Positions 1 through 8,600 of a DNA stretch of 64,000 nucleotides are shown here, piece after piece; positions within the stretch are counted from its first letter, which is position 1, and every line of letters starts with the position of its first letter. Location: positions 2,046,001-2,110,000 of the forward strand of contig NZ_CP064782.1 of the NCBI RefSeq assembly GCF_018905915.1. The letters are read 5' to 3'. Made by a program: the position numbers and the translations under genes. This DNA comes from Azospira inquinata. GTDB lineage: Bacteria; Pseudomonadota; Gammaproteobacteria; Burkholderiales; Rhodocyclaceae. Below the pieces are notes generated by a model that ran no database searches, was not told where the DNA came from, and saw only the letters and a program-made list of their open reading frames with translations.

Positions 1-499
1 GCAGGGATTCCAGGGCGCTTTCGCTGACTTCCAGCAGGGCCGCTGCTTCCCCCTGGGACAGCTCCTGGTAATAGCAGAGCACCAGGGCGGCCCGCTGGCG
101 GGGCGGCAGCTGGGCCAGGGCCTGTTGTACTAGGCGGGCCTGCTGGGCCTGGCTGGCCCTCGCTTCCCCGTCTGGTGCCGGGTCCGGCCAGTCTTCCGCC
201 ACTTCCCCCGCCCAGCGGGCATTGCGGCCCAGCTGATCCAGGCAGAGGCGGTAGGCGATCTGGTACAGCCAGGTGCTGAGGCGGGCCCGGGGTTCCCAGC
301 CGGGGGCGGCTTCCCAGGCCTGGAGCCAGGTCTGCTGCACCGTTTCCTCTGCCGCCGCCCGGTTGCCCAGGAGCCGTTGGGTAAAGCCCAGGAGCCAGCC
401 CTGGTGGCGCTGGCTGAGGCGGCCAAAGGCCTGCCGGTCCCCCAGGGCGGCGGCCGCCATATCGGCGGCGTCCGCTGCGGTGGTATCCGGTAGGGCCAT
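1..499 (-). CDS. ECF-type RNA polymerase sigma factor (3' end outside the window)
   Basis: Reading the minus strand from ATG 499-497 gives 166 codons that run off the left edge. Sigma region 2 lies at about residues 18-85 (AFGRLSQRHQGW, then the WLYQIAYRLCLDQL stretch). Sigma region 4 starts at about residue 130 (LPPRQRAALVLCYYQELSQ, then GEAAALLEVSESALES), the helix-turn-helix expected to contact the -35 element. It lies 19 bp downstream of the exported repeat protein gene on the same strand, so the two are probably co-transcribed. ECF factors are usually held by an anti-sigma factor; none is visible, and one could lie beyond position 1. The family call is firm; the regulon is unknown. Confidence 0.85.
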   Translation of the reverse strand, partial: MALPDTTAADAADMAAAALGDRQAFGRLSQRHQGWLLGFTQRLLGNRAAAEETVQQTWLQAWEAAPGWEPRARLSTWLYQIAYRLCLDQLGRNARWAGEVAEDWPDPAPDGEARASQAQQARLVQQALAQLPPRQRAALVLCYYQELSQGEAAALLEVSESALESL

Positions 500-518
500 G
501 GCGGGGGGGCCGGGGTGC

Positions 519-1154
519 CTAGTTGGCGCCGCCCGGGGTCAGGGTGATGCCCCGGGTACGGCCCCCGGGGCCAGTGACCTGGTGGTTGAGGCTGTGGTCA
601 GCGCTGTCGTAGCTGTTGCTGCCGCTGCGGGTATAGGTCTGGCCGTTGGCCCCGGTCATGGTGGTGTCGGCGCCGTGGTTTGCCTTGTCATAGCCGGTGG
701 CGGTGGTCACCGTTTGGCCCTGGGGACCGGTGTAGCTGGTGTCCACCTGATGGGTGGCGCTGTTGTACTGGCTGGTGGCGGCCACGCTCTGGCCGTTGGC
801 GCCCGTAATGGTGCGGGAATAGGTTTTGTCCGTGCTGTCGTAGCTGCCGCTACTGCTGCGGGTGTTGCCGCCGGGGCCCGTGACCGTGCGTTGCCCGGTA
901 CCCGTGGCCTTATCGTAGCTAGCGTTGCTACTGCGCTGCCACAGGCGCCCCTGGCTGCCGGTGACGCTGGTGTCCCGGCTCACCTGGTCCGGCGCCCGGT
1001 CGATCTGGCGGCTGTAGGCGCCGCTGCCGCCCCGCTGGCCGGTAAAAGTACCCTGGCTTAAACGTCCGGCCTGGGCTGGCAGGGCCAGACTCAGGCCCCA
1101 GAGCAGAAGGAGGGCCGGGGCGGCCAGGGAGCGGGGGCTAGGGCGGGATGACAT
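519..1154 (-). CDS. Exported protein with about 25-residue TG-x-x-G repeats
   Basis: A 211-aa protein. The ATG at 1154 is chosen because AGGAG sits just upstream (gene strand caggagttcgcccATG) and because it gives a clean signal peptide: basic start, hydrophobic core to about residue 26, cleavage near AQA-G at 27-30. The rest is repetitive. A T-G-(P/A/S)-x-G turn recurs at about residues 65, 92, 117, 142, 167 and 193, with a Y-D/N pair in most units, so the unit is 25-26 residues. Composition is rich in S, T, G and N, which suggests a secreted or surface beta-repeat protein. No family was recognised. The ECF sigma gene follows 19 bp later, so it may be a cell-envelope target or partner of that regulator (inference). 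Confidence 0.75.
   Translation of the reverse strand: MSSRPSPRSLAAPALLLLWGLSLALPAQAGRLSQGTFTGQRGGSGAYSRQIDRAPDQVSRDTSVTGSQGRLWQRSSNASYDKATGTGQRTVTGPGGNTRSSSGSYDSTDKTYSRTITGANGQSVAATSQYNSATHQVDTSYTGPQGQTVTTATGYDKANHGADTTMTGANGQTYTRSGSNSYDSADHSLNHQVTGPGGRTRGITLTPGGAN
522..974 (-). repeat. In-gene tandem repeats of about 75-78 bp
   Basis: Five to six degenerate units of 25-26 codons, each built on a TG-x-x-G turn followed by a YD/YN pair, cover residues 61-211 of the exported protein. The DNA copies have diverged but keep phase. Confidence 0.7.
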
Positions 1155-1527
1155 GGGCGAACTCCTGAAAATTGGGGAGGGCGGTGGGGCGGCTTGGCGC
1201 CCCTGCCTGTCCATGAAACGGAGCGAGGACCAATTTCCTGCGGTCAATTTTGCAACGAATTGTATCTGGTGCTGGAGCCGGGCTAAGAATGCAATGGGTA
1301 GAGCGGGGAGCAAGGGAAACGCCGCAAGGGGCGAGGCGAGTGGGGTGTGAAGCGAGACAGGCGAATGGCGCGAAAAGGCGGGGAGCGATACAGGAGGGAA
1401 TGCGGGGAGGTGGGGTAAGGCGGGGAAAGGTGCTCCCGCCGAGCGGGGGAAGCGGTGGTGCGGAAAGGCTGGGGGAAAACCGGGGAAAAACGCTCCGGCA
1501 GCCGGGAGGCCGCCGGAGCATGGGGAC
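1155..1527. other. Intergenic stretch: leader of the repeat-protein gene and rpoD terminator
   Basis: There is no convincing gene here. On the minus strand a -10-like TACAAT (plus-strand attgta at 1259-1264) could serve the exported repeat protein, but its -35 is weak. Positions 1310-1490 are purine-rich on the plus strand with no recognisable element. The right end holds the rpoD terminator. Confidence 0.5.
1484..1519 (-). terminator. Rho-independent terminator of rpoD
   Basis: GCTCCGGC (1492-1499) pairs with GCCGGAGC (1512-1519). On the minus strand the hairpin is followed by a T-run (plus-strand gggaaaaac at 1484-1491). It starts 9 bp after the rpoD stop. Confidence 0.8.
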
Positions 1528-3492
1528 TTAGCTGTTGTTATTGTCCAGGAAGCTACGCAGCTTGTCGGAGCGGGAGGGATGGCGCAGTTTGCGCAAAGCC
1601 TTGGCTTCGATCTGGCGAATCCGTTCCCGGGTAACGTCGAACTGCTTGCCCACTTCTTCCAGGGTGTGGTCCGTGTTCATTTCGATACCGAAACGCATCC
1701 GCAGCACCTTGGCTTCCCTCGGGGTGAGGGTATCCAGGATTTCCTTGGTCACTTCCCGCAGGCCGGAGTAGAGGGCCGCATCCACCGGGGCGGTGGTGGC
1801 CGTATCCTCGATGAAGTCCCCCAGGTGGGAGTCGTCATCGTCCCCGATGGGGGTTTCCATGGAGATGGGCTCCTTGGAAATCTTCAGGATCTTGCGGATC
1901 TTTTCTTCCGGCATCTCCATCTTTTCGGCCAGGGTGGCGGGATCGGGCTCGGCCCCGGTTTCCTGGAGAATCTGCCGGGAGATCCGGTTCATCTTGTTAA
2001 TGGTTTCGATCATGTGCACCGGAATCCGGATGGTCCGGGCCTGGTCGGCGATGGAACGGGTGATGGCCTGGCGAATCCACCAGGTGGCGTAGGTGGAGAA
2101 CTTGTAGCCACGCCGGTATTCGAACTTATCCACGGCCTTCATCAGACCGATGTTGCCTTCCTGGATCAGATCCAGGAATTGCAGGCCCCGGTTGGTGTAC
2201 TTCTTGGCGATGGAGATCACCAGCCGCAGGTTGGCCTCGGTCATTTCCCGCTTGGCCCGGCGGGCCTTGGCTTCGCCGGTGGACATCTGCTTGTTGATGT
2301 CCTTCAGGTCCTTCAGGGGAATGCCGATGTGTTCTTGCAGGGCCAGGAGCTTGCGCTGTTCTTCCTGGATATTGGGCGCGTTGCGGCCCAGTATCGTGGC
2401 GTAACCCTTGGCTCCGGCCGCCAGTTCCGCTTCCACCCAGGCCAGATTGGTTTCGTTACCGGGGAAGGCCTTGATGAAATGGGGCCGGGGCATGCCCGCC
2501 TTTCTTACGCACAGTTCCTGAATCTTGCGCTCGTGGGTGCGGATGCTTTCCACCATGTGGCGGACCGCGTCACAGAGCCGTTCGATGACCCGGGAGGTGA
2601 AGCGGATGTTCATCAGCTCGGCGGAAACCTGGGCCTGGAGCTTGAGATAGGTCTTGTCCTGGGAGCCCTTGGAGACCAGGGCCTTGTGCATCTTGGCGTA
2701 GAGGGCCTTGATGGTGGCGAAGCGTTCCAGGGCGTCGGCCTTGAGCTGAAGCATGGAGGCGGATACGGCGCCGCCGTCCCCGTCATCCCCGTCTTCCTCT
2801 TCGTCCAGGTCTGCGTCATCGGCCATGTCGGCGGCGGATTCTTCCCCTTCCGGTGCATTGGGGTCGATGAGGCCGTCCACCAGCTCGTCGATGCGCATTT
2901 CCTCCTTTTCCACCTTGTCCGCCATTTCCAGAATTTCGGTAATGGTGGAGGGGCAGGCGGAAATGGCCAGAATCATGTGGCGCAGACCGTCTTCGATGCG
3001 CTTGGCGATTTCAATTTCGCCTTCCCGGGTGAGCAGCTCTACGGAGCCCATTTCCCGCATGTACATACGCACCGGATCGGTGGTCCGGCCAAATTCGGAA
3101 TCCACGGTGGAGAGGGCGGCTTCCGCTTCCTCTTCCACTTCCTCGTCGTCGGAGACGGCGGGGGCGTTGTCGGACATGAGCAGGTCTTCCGCCGCGGGGG
3201 CTTCGTCGAAGACCTGGATCCCCATGTCGTTGAAGGTGGAGATGATGGATTCAATCTGCTCCGCGTCCACCACATCGTCAGGCAGGTGGTCGTTGATTTC
3301 CGCGTAGGTGAGGAAGCCCCGTTCTTTACCTAGCTTGATCAGATTTTTGAGACGCATCCGGCGCGTCTCCGCATCCACCGGGGCTGCGGCTTCCTGTGCG
3401 CCAGCCGCTTCCAGCAGCGCCCGCTCCTTGGCCTTGGATGCTTTGGCCTTGAGAATTTCCTTGGCCGCTTCTTTTGCCTTTTCCTTTGCCAT
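1528..3492 (-). CDS. rpoD: Primary sigma factor RpoD (sigma-70)
   Basis: This 654-aa protein directs RNA polymerase to housekeeping promoters. The alanine/lysine-rich N-terminus leads into region 1.1 (about residues 45-90, [20 protein letters not shown]). A long acidic non-conserved region follows. Region 2 contains the canonical core helices ([60 protein letters not shown]). Region 3 follows, and region 4 ends the protein with the -35-binding helix ([20 protein letters not shown]). Length is slightly above that of E. coli RpoD (613). It is the last gene of the rpsU-yqeY-dnaG-rpoD series but has its own promoter in the 78-bp gap after dnaG and its own terminator, so it can be expressed separately. 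Confidence 0.98.
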   Translation of the reverse strand: MAKEKAKEAAKEILKAKASKAKERALLEAAGAQEAAAPVDAETRRMRLKNLIKLGKERGFLTYAEINDHLPDDVVDAEQIESIISTFNDMGIQVFDEAPAAEDLLMSDNAPAVSDDEEVEEEAEAALSTVDSEFGRTTDPVRMYMREMGSVELLTREGEIEIAKRIEDGLRHMILAISACPSTITEILEMADKVEKEEMRIDELVDGLIDPNAPEGEESAADMADDADLDEEEDGDDGDGGAVSASMLQLKADALERFATIKALYAKMHKALVSKGSQDKTYLKLQAQVSAELMNIRFTSRVIERLCDAVRHMVESIRTHERKIQELCVRKAGMPRPHFIKAFPGNETNLAWVEAELAAGAKGYATILGRNAPNIQEEQRKLLALQEHIGIPLKDLKDINKQMSTGEAKARRAKREMTEANLRLVISIAKKYTNRGLQFLDLIQEGNIGLMKAVDKFEYRRGYKFSTYATWWIRQAITRSIADQARTIRIPVHMIETINKMNRISRQILQETGAEPDPATLAEKMEMPEEKIRKILKISKEPISMETPIGDDDDSHLGDFIEDTATTAPVDAALYSGLREVTKEILDTLTPREAKVLRMRFGIEMNTDHTLEEVGKQFDVTRERIRQIEAKALRKLRHPSRSDKLRSFLDNNNS

Positions 3493-3517
3493 GACCTAGT
3501 CCCGATAATCCTGCAAA

Positions 3518-3550
3518 AACCGCATATTATACCATAGGTTAGCAACTTCC
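3518..3550 (-). promoter_or_regulatory. rpoD promoter with extended -10
   Basis: On the minus strand the dnaG-rpoD gap contains TGGTATAAT, a perfect -10 (plus-strand attata at 3526-3531) preceded by the TG of an extended -10. No good -35 lies 17 bp upstream, which fits an extended -10 promoter. Predicted transcription starts roughly 25-30 nt before the rpoD ATG. Confidence 0.6.
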
Positions 3551-3570
3551 TTTTGTCGAAGGAAAGTCAC

Positions 3571-5316
3571 TTACCGCCTCCGGCGAACCCTGCCCAGCCG
3601 GCCGATTTCCACGGCCAGCCGACCGAATTCCCGTTTTTCGTCATCCCCCAGACCGGTGGTCCGGAGTTTTTCCTTGAGCCGTTCCTGGGCTTCCACCAGC
3701 CGGTCCAGCTCCAATTGTTCCAGGGCCCCCTGCATGTCCGCTTCCGCTTCCTCGTCGGAGAGGGGCTTGAGTTCCAGTTCCCGTAAGGCGGCCAGTAACA
3801 TTCCTTCGTCCGGCGAGCCCCGGAAGAGTTCCACGAAGCGGGCCACATTGCCCATGTGCTGACCGTTTTGCAGTTTTTCCACCAGATGGCGCAGGGTGGT
3901 GGTGGCCGGGTCCGAGCCTTCCAGGGCCATGAGGGGCAGCTGGCTGGCCAGGGCGGGGCACTGGAGCAGGGGGGGCAGAAGGCGCTTGGTGAGGGACAGG
4001 GCGCTGCGGGGCGCCCGGGCGGGGGCGGGGGGCGCAATGGTCTTTAATTCGCAAAGCCGTTCCACCTCGGCCTGGGAAAAGCCACTGGCCTCCGCCAGCC
4101 GCTTGACCAGTTGTAGGCGCAGGAAGGGGGTGGTGAGCCGGGTAATCAGGGGCTTGGCGTTATAGACCAGCTGGGCCTTGCCTTCCGCCGTGGTGAGGTC
4201 GCTGCGGGTGGCCAGTTCTTTGAGGAGAAAGTCGGAGAGGGGCAGGGCCTGGGCCACTTTGGTCTGGAACGCCTCCTTGCCCTGTTCCCGGACGAAGGTG
4301 TCCGGATCGTGTTCCGGAGGCAGGAAAACAAAACCGATCTGCTTGTTGTCCGCCAGGGCTTCCAAGCTGTTTTCCAGGCCTCGCCAGGCCGCCTTGCGTC
4401 CTGCTGCGTCCCCGTCGAAGCAATAGACGATGCGGTCCACCTGGCGTAGCAGCTTCTGCACGTGGCTGGCAGTGGTGGCCGTGCCCAGGGTGGCCACCAC
4501 ATTGCCGATGCCGTGCTGGGACAGGGCGACCACGTCCATATAGCCTTCCACCACAATGGCCGTGTCCGTTTCCCGCAGGGCCTGGCGGGCCTGGGGCAGG
4601 CCGAAGAGTTCGTGGCCTTTTTCAAACAGGGGGGTTTCCGGGGAATTCAGGTACTTGGGTTCCCCTTGGTCCAGAATGCGGCCACCGAAGGCGATGACTT
4701 CCCCTTTCTGGTTAATGATGGGGAACATCACCCGGTCTCGGAAGCGGTCGTAGAGCCGCCCCTGGTCGTTGCGAATGACTAGGCCGGCGCTCTGCATTTC
4801 CGGGCTGTGGTAGTGGTCGCCGAAAACCGCTTCCAGATTCTGCCAGCCGTCCGGGGCGTAGCCGATGCGGAAACGCTGCACCACCTCCCCGCTTAAGCCC
4901 CGCTTTTTCAGGTAAGCCTTGGCCCGTTCCGAGCCCTTCATCTGCTCGTAGTAGTAGCGGGCCGCCCGGTCCATGAGGTCCGTCAGCTGGGCGATGCGGG
5001 GCTGGCGGCCACGCTGGCCCCGGTTTTCCTCGGGCACCTGGAGGCTCACCCGGGCCGCCAAGTCCTTGACCGTTTCCACAAAGCCCAGGCCGGAATATTC
5101 CATGAGAAAGCCGATGGCCGTGCCATGGGCCCCGCAGCCGAAGCAGTGGTAGAACTGTTTGCTGGGACTGACGGTGAAGGAGGGGGTTTTTTCGCTGTGG
5201 AAAGGACAGCAGGCGGCGTAGTTGGCCCCGGCCTTTTTCAACGGCACGTAGCCGTCGATCAGCTCCACAATGTCGATGCGCTGCAGGAGTTCCTGGATAA
5301 AGGATTCGGGAATCAA
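3571..5316 (-). CDS. dnaG: DNA primase DnaG
   Basis: This 581-aa primase makes the RNA primers for replication. The N-terminal CHC2 zinc finger has C37-x2-H40 and C58-x2-C61. The catalytic core follows (YAPDGWQNL; GGRILDQGEPKYLNSPET). The Toprim domain carries the metal-binding glutamate in VVEGYMDVVAL and the DGDAAGRKA motif. The C-terminal region is the helicase-binding part. The start codon is TTG (5316-5314): the protein beginning IPESFIQELLQRIDIVELI matches the normal DnaG N-terminus, so an unusual start is more likely than a truncated one. It lies between yqeY and rpoD, the classic macromolecular synthesis order. A terminator after yqeY at 5335-5366 could limit read-through into dnaG. 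Confidence 0.97.
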   Translation of the reverse strand: MIPESFIQELLQRIDIVELIDGYVPLKKAGANYAACCPFHSEKTPSFTVSPSKQFYHCFGCGAHGTAIGFLMEYSGLGFVETVKDLAARVSLQVPEENRGQRGRQPRIAQLTDLMDRAARYYYEQMKGSERAKAYLKKRGLSGEVVQRFRIGYAPDGWQNLEAVFGDHYHSPEMQSAGLVIRNDQGRLYDRFRDRVMFPIINQKGEVIAFGGRILDQGEPKYLNSPETPLFEKGHELFGLPQARQALRETDTAIVVEGYMDVVALSQHGIGNVVATLGTATTASHVQKLLRQVDRIVYCFDGDAAGRKAAWRGLENSLEALADNKQIGFVFLPPEHDPDTFVREQGKEAFQTKVAQALPLSDFLLKELATRSDLTTAEGKAQLVYNAKPLITRLTTPFLRLQLVKRLAEASGFSQAEVERLCELKTIAPPAPARAPRSALSLTKRLLPPLLQCPALASQLPLMALEGSDPATTTLRHLVEKLQNGQHMGNVARFVELFRGSPDEGMLLAALRELELKPLSDEEAEADMQGALEQLELDRLVEAQERLKEKLRTTGLGDDEKREFGRLAVEIGRLGRVRRRR

Positions 5317-5334
5317 GCGGGCAACCGGGGCAGA

Positions 5335-5366
5335 AGAAAAAAAGAAAAGGGCCGGCGGACCGGCCC
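5335..5366 (-). terminator. Terminator after yqeY
   Basis: GGGCCGG (5349-5355) and CCGGCCC (5360-5366) form a tight hairpin. On the minus strand a T-rich run follows (A-rich plus strand, 5336-5348). It sits between yqeY and dnaG, so it either ends the rpsU-yqeY transcript or acts as a partial terminator within the operon. Confidence 0.75.
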
Positions 5367-5373
5367 CGGGGCG

Positions 5374-5820
5374 TCAGGCAGAAAGCTTGGCCTTGACCAG
5401 CTTGGAGACCTGGCTCATGTCGGCCCGACCGGCCAGCAGGGGCTTGAGCAGGCCCATGACCTTGCCCATATCCGCCGGGCCGGCGGCACCGCTATCGCTC
5501 ACCGCCTTGGCGATGGCAGCAGCAATTTCCTCTTCCGAAAGGGCGGCGGGCATGTAGGCGGAAAGCACGGTCATTTCAAACTTTTCCGCATCCGCCAGAT
5601 CGGCCCGATTGGCGGCTTCGTACTGGGCCACCGAATCCCGGCGCTGTTTCAGCATCTTGTCGATGATGGCCACCACGGCGTCGTCGTCCAGGGTGACCCG
5701 TTCGTCCACTTCCTTTTGCTTCATGGCGGCCAGCAGCAGGCGGATGGCGCCCAGCTTGGCCGTCTCTTTGGCACGCATGGCGGACTTCATGTCCTCATTG
5801 ATGCGTTCCTTGAGTGTCAT
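5374..5820 (-). CDS. yqeY: GatB/YqeY domain protein
   Basis: A 148-aa protein of the GatB/YqeY family. This domain is the tail of the tRNA amidotransferase subunit GatB, here free-standing. The N-terminus MTLKERINEDMKSAMRAKE and the LGAIRLLLAAMKQKEVDER helix are diagnostic, as is the C-terminal helical bundle ending MSQVSKLVKAKLS. AAGGAA lies a few bases before the ATG. It sits between rpsU and dnaG, its usual place in many proteobacteria, and is probably transcribed with rpsU by read-through of the strong hairpin between them. The molecular role of free-standing YqeY is not settled; a link to tRNA-dependent amidation is assumed from homology only. Confidence 0.93.
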   Translation of the reverse strand: MTLKERINEDMKSAMRAKETAKLGAIRLLLAAMKQKEVDERVTLDDDAVVAIIDKMLKQRRDSVAQYEAANRADLADAEKFEMTVLSAYMPAALSEEEIAAAIAKAVSDSGAAGPADMGKVMGLLKPLLAGRADMSQVSKLVKAKLSA

Positions 5821-5849
5821 GGTTGTTTCCTTCTAAGGTCCAGAAGCGC

Positions 5850-5877
5850 AAAAAGCCGTCCATCGAAGATGGACGGC
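5850..5877 (-). terminator. Terminator after rpsU
   Basis: GCCGTCCATC (5855-5864), a GAA loop and GATGGACGGC (5868-5877) form a perfect 10-bp stem. It is followed on the minus strand by TTTTT (plus-strand A's at 5850-5854). It separates rpsU from yqeY, matching the well-known attenuating terminator after rpsU in macromolecular synthesis operons. Confidence 0.9.
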
Positions 5878-5902
5878 CGGTGTGGCGTCAAGTCGCGCAG
5901 GC

Positions 5903-6115
5903 TTAGAACATCTTGGGCGGCAGGGTTTGGCTGCGGATGCGCTTGTGGTGACGCTTCACGGCAGCAGCCAGCTTGCGCTTGCGTTCGGCCGTGGGCTTTT
6001 CGTAGAACTCGCGGGCGCGGAGTTCGGTCAGCAGGCCGGTTTTTTCGACAGTGCGCTTGAAACGGCGCATGGCCACTTCAAACGGTTCGTTTTCCTTGAC
6101 GCGGATATTAGGCAT
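5903..6115 (-). CDS. rpsU: Ribosomal protein bS21
   Basis: This 70-aa small-subunit protein matches bS21 throughout: [20 protein letters not shown] at the start and a strongly basic C-terminal tail ([19 protein letters not shown]). bS21 helps the 30S platform base-pair with Shine-Dalgarno sequences during initiation. It is the first gene of the rpsU-yqeY-dnaG-rpoD series and has a good sigma-70 promoter upstream. The perfect hairpin terminator after it would make rpsU mRNA more abundant than downstream messages. tsaD is transcribed divergently, the usual arrangement. Confidence 0.97.
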   Translation of the reverse strand: MPNIRVKENEPFEVAMRRFKRTVEKTGLLTELRAREFYEKPTAERKRKLAAAVKRHHKRIRSQTLPPKMF

Positions 6116-6154
6116 TGAAATCAGTCCCCAGACAGCAATGAGAGAAAACCTTGG

Positions 6155-6183
6155 ATTCTATCGAAACGTCAACCGTTTACCAA
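6155..6183 (-). promoter_or_regulatory. rpsU promoter
   Basis: On the minus strand TTGGTA, a 17-bp spacer and TAGAAT (plus-strand attcta 6155-6160 and taccaa 6178-6183) form a plausible sigma-70 promoter about 40 bp upstream of the rpsU ATG. Confidence 0.65.
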
Positions 6184-6229
6184 GGGGGTAAGCACAAAAA
6201 AAGTGCGGGCCGGTGCTAAAATGCGCCCC

Positions 6230-7273
6230 ATGTTGATCCTGGGCATCGAATCTTCCTGCGACGAAACCGGCGTCGCCCTTTATGAACTTCCCGATGGGGC
6301 GGGGGCTGGCGGCCGTCTGCTGGGCCACGCCCTCCATTCCCAGATCGTGCTCCACGCCCAGTATGGCGGCGTGGTGCCCGAGCTGGCCTCCCGGGACCAT
6401 ATTCGCCGGGCGGTGCCCCTGCTGCGCCAGGTGCTGGCCCAGACCGGGCGCAGTCTGACGGATATTGATGCGGTGGCTTACACCCAGGGGCCGGGACTGG
6501 CCGGGGCCCTGCTGGTGGGGGCCTCCTTCGCCGAAAGCCTGGCCTTCGCCCTGGACGTGCCCGTGCTGCCAGTGCATCACCTGGAAGGCCATCTGCTGTC
6601 TCCCCTGTTGTCCGCCGATCCTCCCTCCTTTCCCTTTGTCGCCCTCCTGGTGTCCGGCGGTCATACCCAGTTGATGCGGGTGACCGGGGTCGGGGCCTAC
6701 GAACTGCTGGGGGAAACCCTGGATGACGCGGCGGGGGAAGCCTTCGATAAGACCGCCAAGCTCCTGGGCCTGCCCTATCCGGGCGGTCCGGTGCTGGCCA
6801 AGCTGGCGGAGCAGGGCGTACCGGAGGCGGTCCATTTCCCCCGGCCCATGCTCCATTCCGGGGATCTGAATTTCTCCTTTTCCGGCCTCAAAACCGCCGT
6901 TCTGACCCAGGTGCGAGGCCGGGAACTGGTGGAACAGGAGCGGGCCGATGTGGCCCGGGGCTTTCAGGATGCCCTGGTGGAGGTGCTGGTGCGCAAGGCC
7001 GTGGGCGCCTTGCGCCAGACCGGTTTGAACTCCCTGGTGGTGGCCGGGGGCGTGGGGGCGAACCGGGAGCTGCGCCGCAGCCTCAACGCCCAGGCCGCCC
7101 GGCGCAAATTTCGGGTCTATTACCCGGAACTGGAATATTGTACGGACAACGGGGCCATGATCGCCCTGGCCGGTGCCCTGCGCTTGCAGGCCGGTGCCCA
7201 GCCCAAGGCGGCGGGGAGCTTTTCCGTGCGGCCCCGCTGGCCTCTGGCCGATCTCAATATTGTTGAAGCCTAG
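6230..7273 (+). CDS. tsaD: tRNA N6-threonylcarbamoyladenosine transferase subunit TsaD
   Basis: This 347-aa protein (formerly Gcp/YgjD) transfers the threonylcarbamoyl group to A37 of ANN-reading tRNAs together with TsaB, TsaC and TsaE. The ASKHA fold starts with [17 protein letters not shown]. The metal-binding H117-x3-H121 motif (HLEGH) and the later VSGGHTQLM and [12 protein letters not shown] segments are all present. I chose ATG 6230, which gives the normal N-terminus; an in-frame ATG at 6221 is possible. A -10-like TAAAAT (6217-6222) is so close that transcription would begin about at this ATG, so a leaderless message is possible. It is divergent from rpsU and ends in a palindromic terminator overlapping the plsY stop. 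Confidence 0.95.
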   Translation: MLILGIESSCDETGVALYELPDGAGAGGRLLGHALHSQIVLHAQYGGVVPELASRDHIRRAVPLLRQVLAQTGRSLTDIDAVAYTQGPGLAGALLVGASFAESLAFALDVPVLPVHHLEGHLLSPLLSADPPSFPFVALLVSGGHTQLMRVTGVGAYELLGETLDDAAGEAFDKTAKLLGLPYPGGPVLAKLAEQGVPEAVHFPRPMLHSGDLNFSFSGLKTAVLTQVRGRELVEQERADVARGFQDALVEVLVRKAVGALRQTGLNSLVVAGGVGANRELRRSLNAQAARRKFRVYYPELEYCTDNGAMIALAGALRLQAGAQPKAAGSFSVRPRWPLADLNIVEA

Positions 7274-7312
7274 GGGCGCCCCAGGGGGTGCCGCCGATCG
7301 GGCGGTGGCGGG

Positions 7313-7339
7313 AAAGGCGGCTTAAGCCGCCTTTTTTTT
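7313..7339 (+). terminator. tsaD terminator overlapping the plsY 3' end
   Basis: AAAGGCGGC (7313-7321), loop TTAA, and GCCGCCTTT (7326-7334) form a palindrome followed by a T-run to 7339. The plsY stop codon (7322-7324 on the minus strand) lies in the loop, and the last plsY codons (KKKAA) are encoded by the stem and T-run. Confidence 0.85.
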
Positions 7340-7933
7340 GCTGCCGATGCGGCTCTCCGTACCCGCCAGCAGGCGCTGGATATTGGCCCGGTGCTTGATG
7401 ATGAGGGCCAGGGCCAGGAGGCTCACCATGAGCAGTTGGCCGTTCATACCCCCCATCCAGGCGCTCAAGGCCGGGGCGCTGAGGGCCGCCAGCAGGGCGG
7501 CCAGGGAGGAATAACGGGTAACCACGGCCACCACCAGCCAGACGCCGATGACCGCCAGTCCCAGCCAGGGGCTCAAAGCCAGCAGTACTCCGGCGGCCGT
7601 GGCCACGCCCTTGCCCCCCTTGAATTTGAGGAAGACGGGGAAGAGGTGGCCGAGGAAGGCGGCTAGTCCGGCGCTGGCAATGGCGATTTCCGCCAGGCCC
7701 AGGTGGGGCGCCAGTCGCCCCACCAGAAACACCGCCAGCCAGCCCTTGGCGGCGTCCCCCAGGAGGGTGGTGAGGGCGGCCAATTTATTGCCGCTGCGCA
7801 GCACATTGGTGGCCCCCGGATTGCCGGAGCCGTAGGAGCGGGGGTCGGCCAGGCCGAAGAGCTTGCTGGAGACCACGGCAAAGGGAATGGAGCCCAGCAG
7901 ATAGGCGCTGATCAGGGTGAGAAAAAGGGCCAT
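7322..7933 (-). CDS. plsY: Glycerol-3-phosphate acyltransferase PlsY
   Basis: This 203-aa inner-membrane enzyme transfers the acyl group of acyl-phosphate to glycerol-3-phosphate, the first step of phospholipid synthesis. The start ATG 7933 gives the family N-terminus ([15 protein letters not shown]). Upstream in-frame starts would add a proline-rich tail unlike PlsY. The three signature motifs are visible: [15 protein letters not shown], the [10 protein letters not shown] loop ([10 protein letters not shown]), and a later basic segment with [16 protein letters not shown]. About five membrane segments are predicted. It is convergent with tsaD and divergent from folB. The short lysine tail is an accident of the shared terminator. 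Confidence 0.93.
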   Translation of the reverse strand: MALFLTLISAYLLGSIPFAVVSSKLFGLADPRSYGSGNPGATNVLRSGNKLAALTTLLGDAAKGWLAVFLVGRLAPHLGLAEIAIASAGLAAFLGHLFPVFLKFKGGKGVATAAGVLLALSPWLGLAVIGVWLVVAVVTRYSSLAALLAALSAPALSAWMGGMNGQLLMVSLLALALIIKHRANIQRLLAGTESRIGSKKKAA

Positions 7934-8019
7934 GGACAGGGGGGCGGTGGGCAAGGGATCGATAGGTAAGGGGGTCATGGGCCGGGGCGCCGACGGGCGC
8001 GGGGAGTGGGATGCCTTGA

Positions 8020-8045
8020 GGTACAATGCGGGCGCACATTGTACC
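8020..8045. promoter_or_regulatory. Palindromic divergent promoter between plsY and folB
   Basis: GGTACAATG (8020-8028) and CATTGTACC (8037-8045) form a perfect 9-bp inverted repeat with an 8-bp spacer. Each arm contains a -10-like TACAAT on its own strand, so one palindrome could start transcription both ways. It could instead be an operator for a dimeric regulator. Confidence 0.5.
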
Positions 8046-8173
8046 AGCTTGCTCCGGACCGCCCCCAGGGGCGGCCCTCCGAGTCCCTAGAAGGCCCGTA
8101 GGACTTGCTGCTTCGCTTATTCCCCTAATTTTTGCCCGGCCCGCCCTGAGGGCGCGCCAGCCCGTTTGCTCCC

Positions 8174-8524
8174 ATGGATATTATTTTTATCGAGGATTTC
8201 CGCCTCCAGGCCAATATCGGCATCTATGCCCGGGAGGGCGTGATGGCCCAGACTATCGAACTGTCCCTGCAGATCGGGTTGTCCACGGCCAGCGCGGGGG
8301 CCAGCGACGACATCCGGGATACCATCGACTACGCCAAGGTGGTGGAGCGGCTGCGGGGAGAATTGGAGAGCCGCCGCTTCGGCTTGCTGGAAAAGCTGGC
8401 GGAATTTGTGGCCACCCTGGTGCTGGAAGAATTCCAGGCTTCCTGGATTCGGGTCTCCGTGGCCAAGCTGGGGATGATCCGGGGCGTGAAAAAAGTCGGG
8501 GTCATTATCGAGCGCAACACCTGA
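8174..8524 (+). CDS. folB: Dihydroneopterin aldolase FolB
   Basis: A 116-aa enzyme of folate synthesis that cleaves 7,8-dihydroneopterin to 6-hydroxymethyl-dihydropterin and glycolaldehyde. MDIIFIEDFRLQANIGIYAR is the family N-terminus. The DTIDYAKVVERL segment and LLEKLAEFVATLVLEEF helix hold conserved active-site and tetramer contacts, and the end is KLGMIRGVKKVGVIIER. Length matches the family (about 117-122). It is divergent from plsY, a common betaproteobacterial arrangement. A GC-rich hairpin without a T-run follows the stop (8529-8552). Confidence 0.95.
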   Translation: MDIIFIEDFRLQANIGIYAREGVMAQTIELSLQIGLSTASAGASDDIRDTIDYAKVVERLRGELESRRFGLLEKLAEFVATLVLEEFQASWIRVSVAKLGMIRGVKKVGVIIERNT

Positions 8525-8600
8525 GCCCCCCGCCGGCCCTTGGGGGCCGGCATTAGGGCCCACCTGCTGGCGAGGCAGGCGGCCGTAAGGCGCTCAGCCC

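Noticed and set aside
273..1061. Plus-strand open frame of 262 codons
   Set aside because: It is antisense to the repeat protein and sigma genes; its repetitive content mirrors the repeats on the other strand.
1579..3333. Long plus-strand open frame of 584 codons
   Set aside because: It lies wholly antisense to rpoD, has biased glycine/valine-rich content with no domain, and arises from the GC-rich codon use of rpoD.
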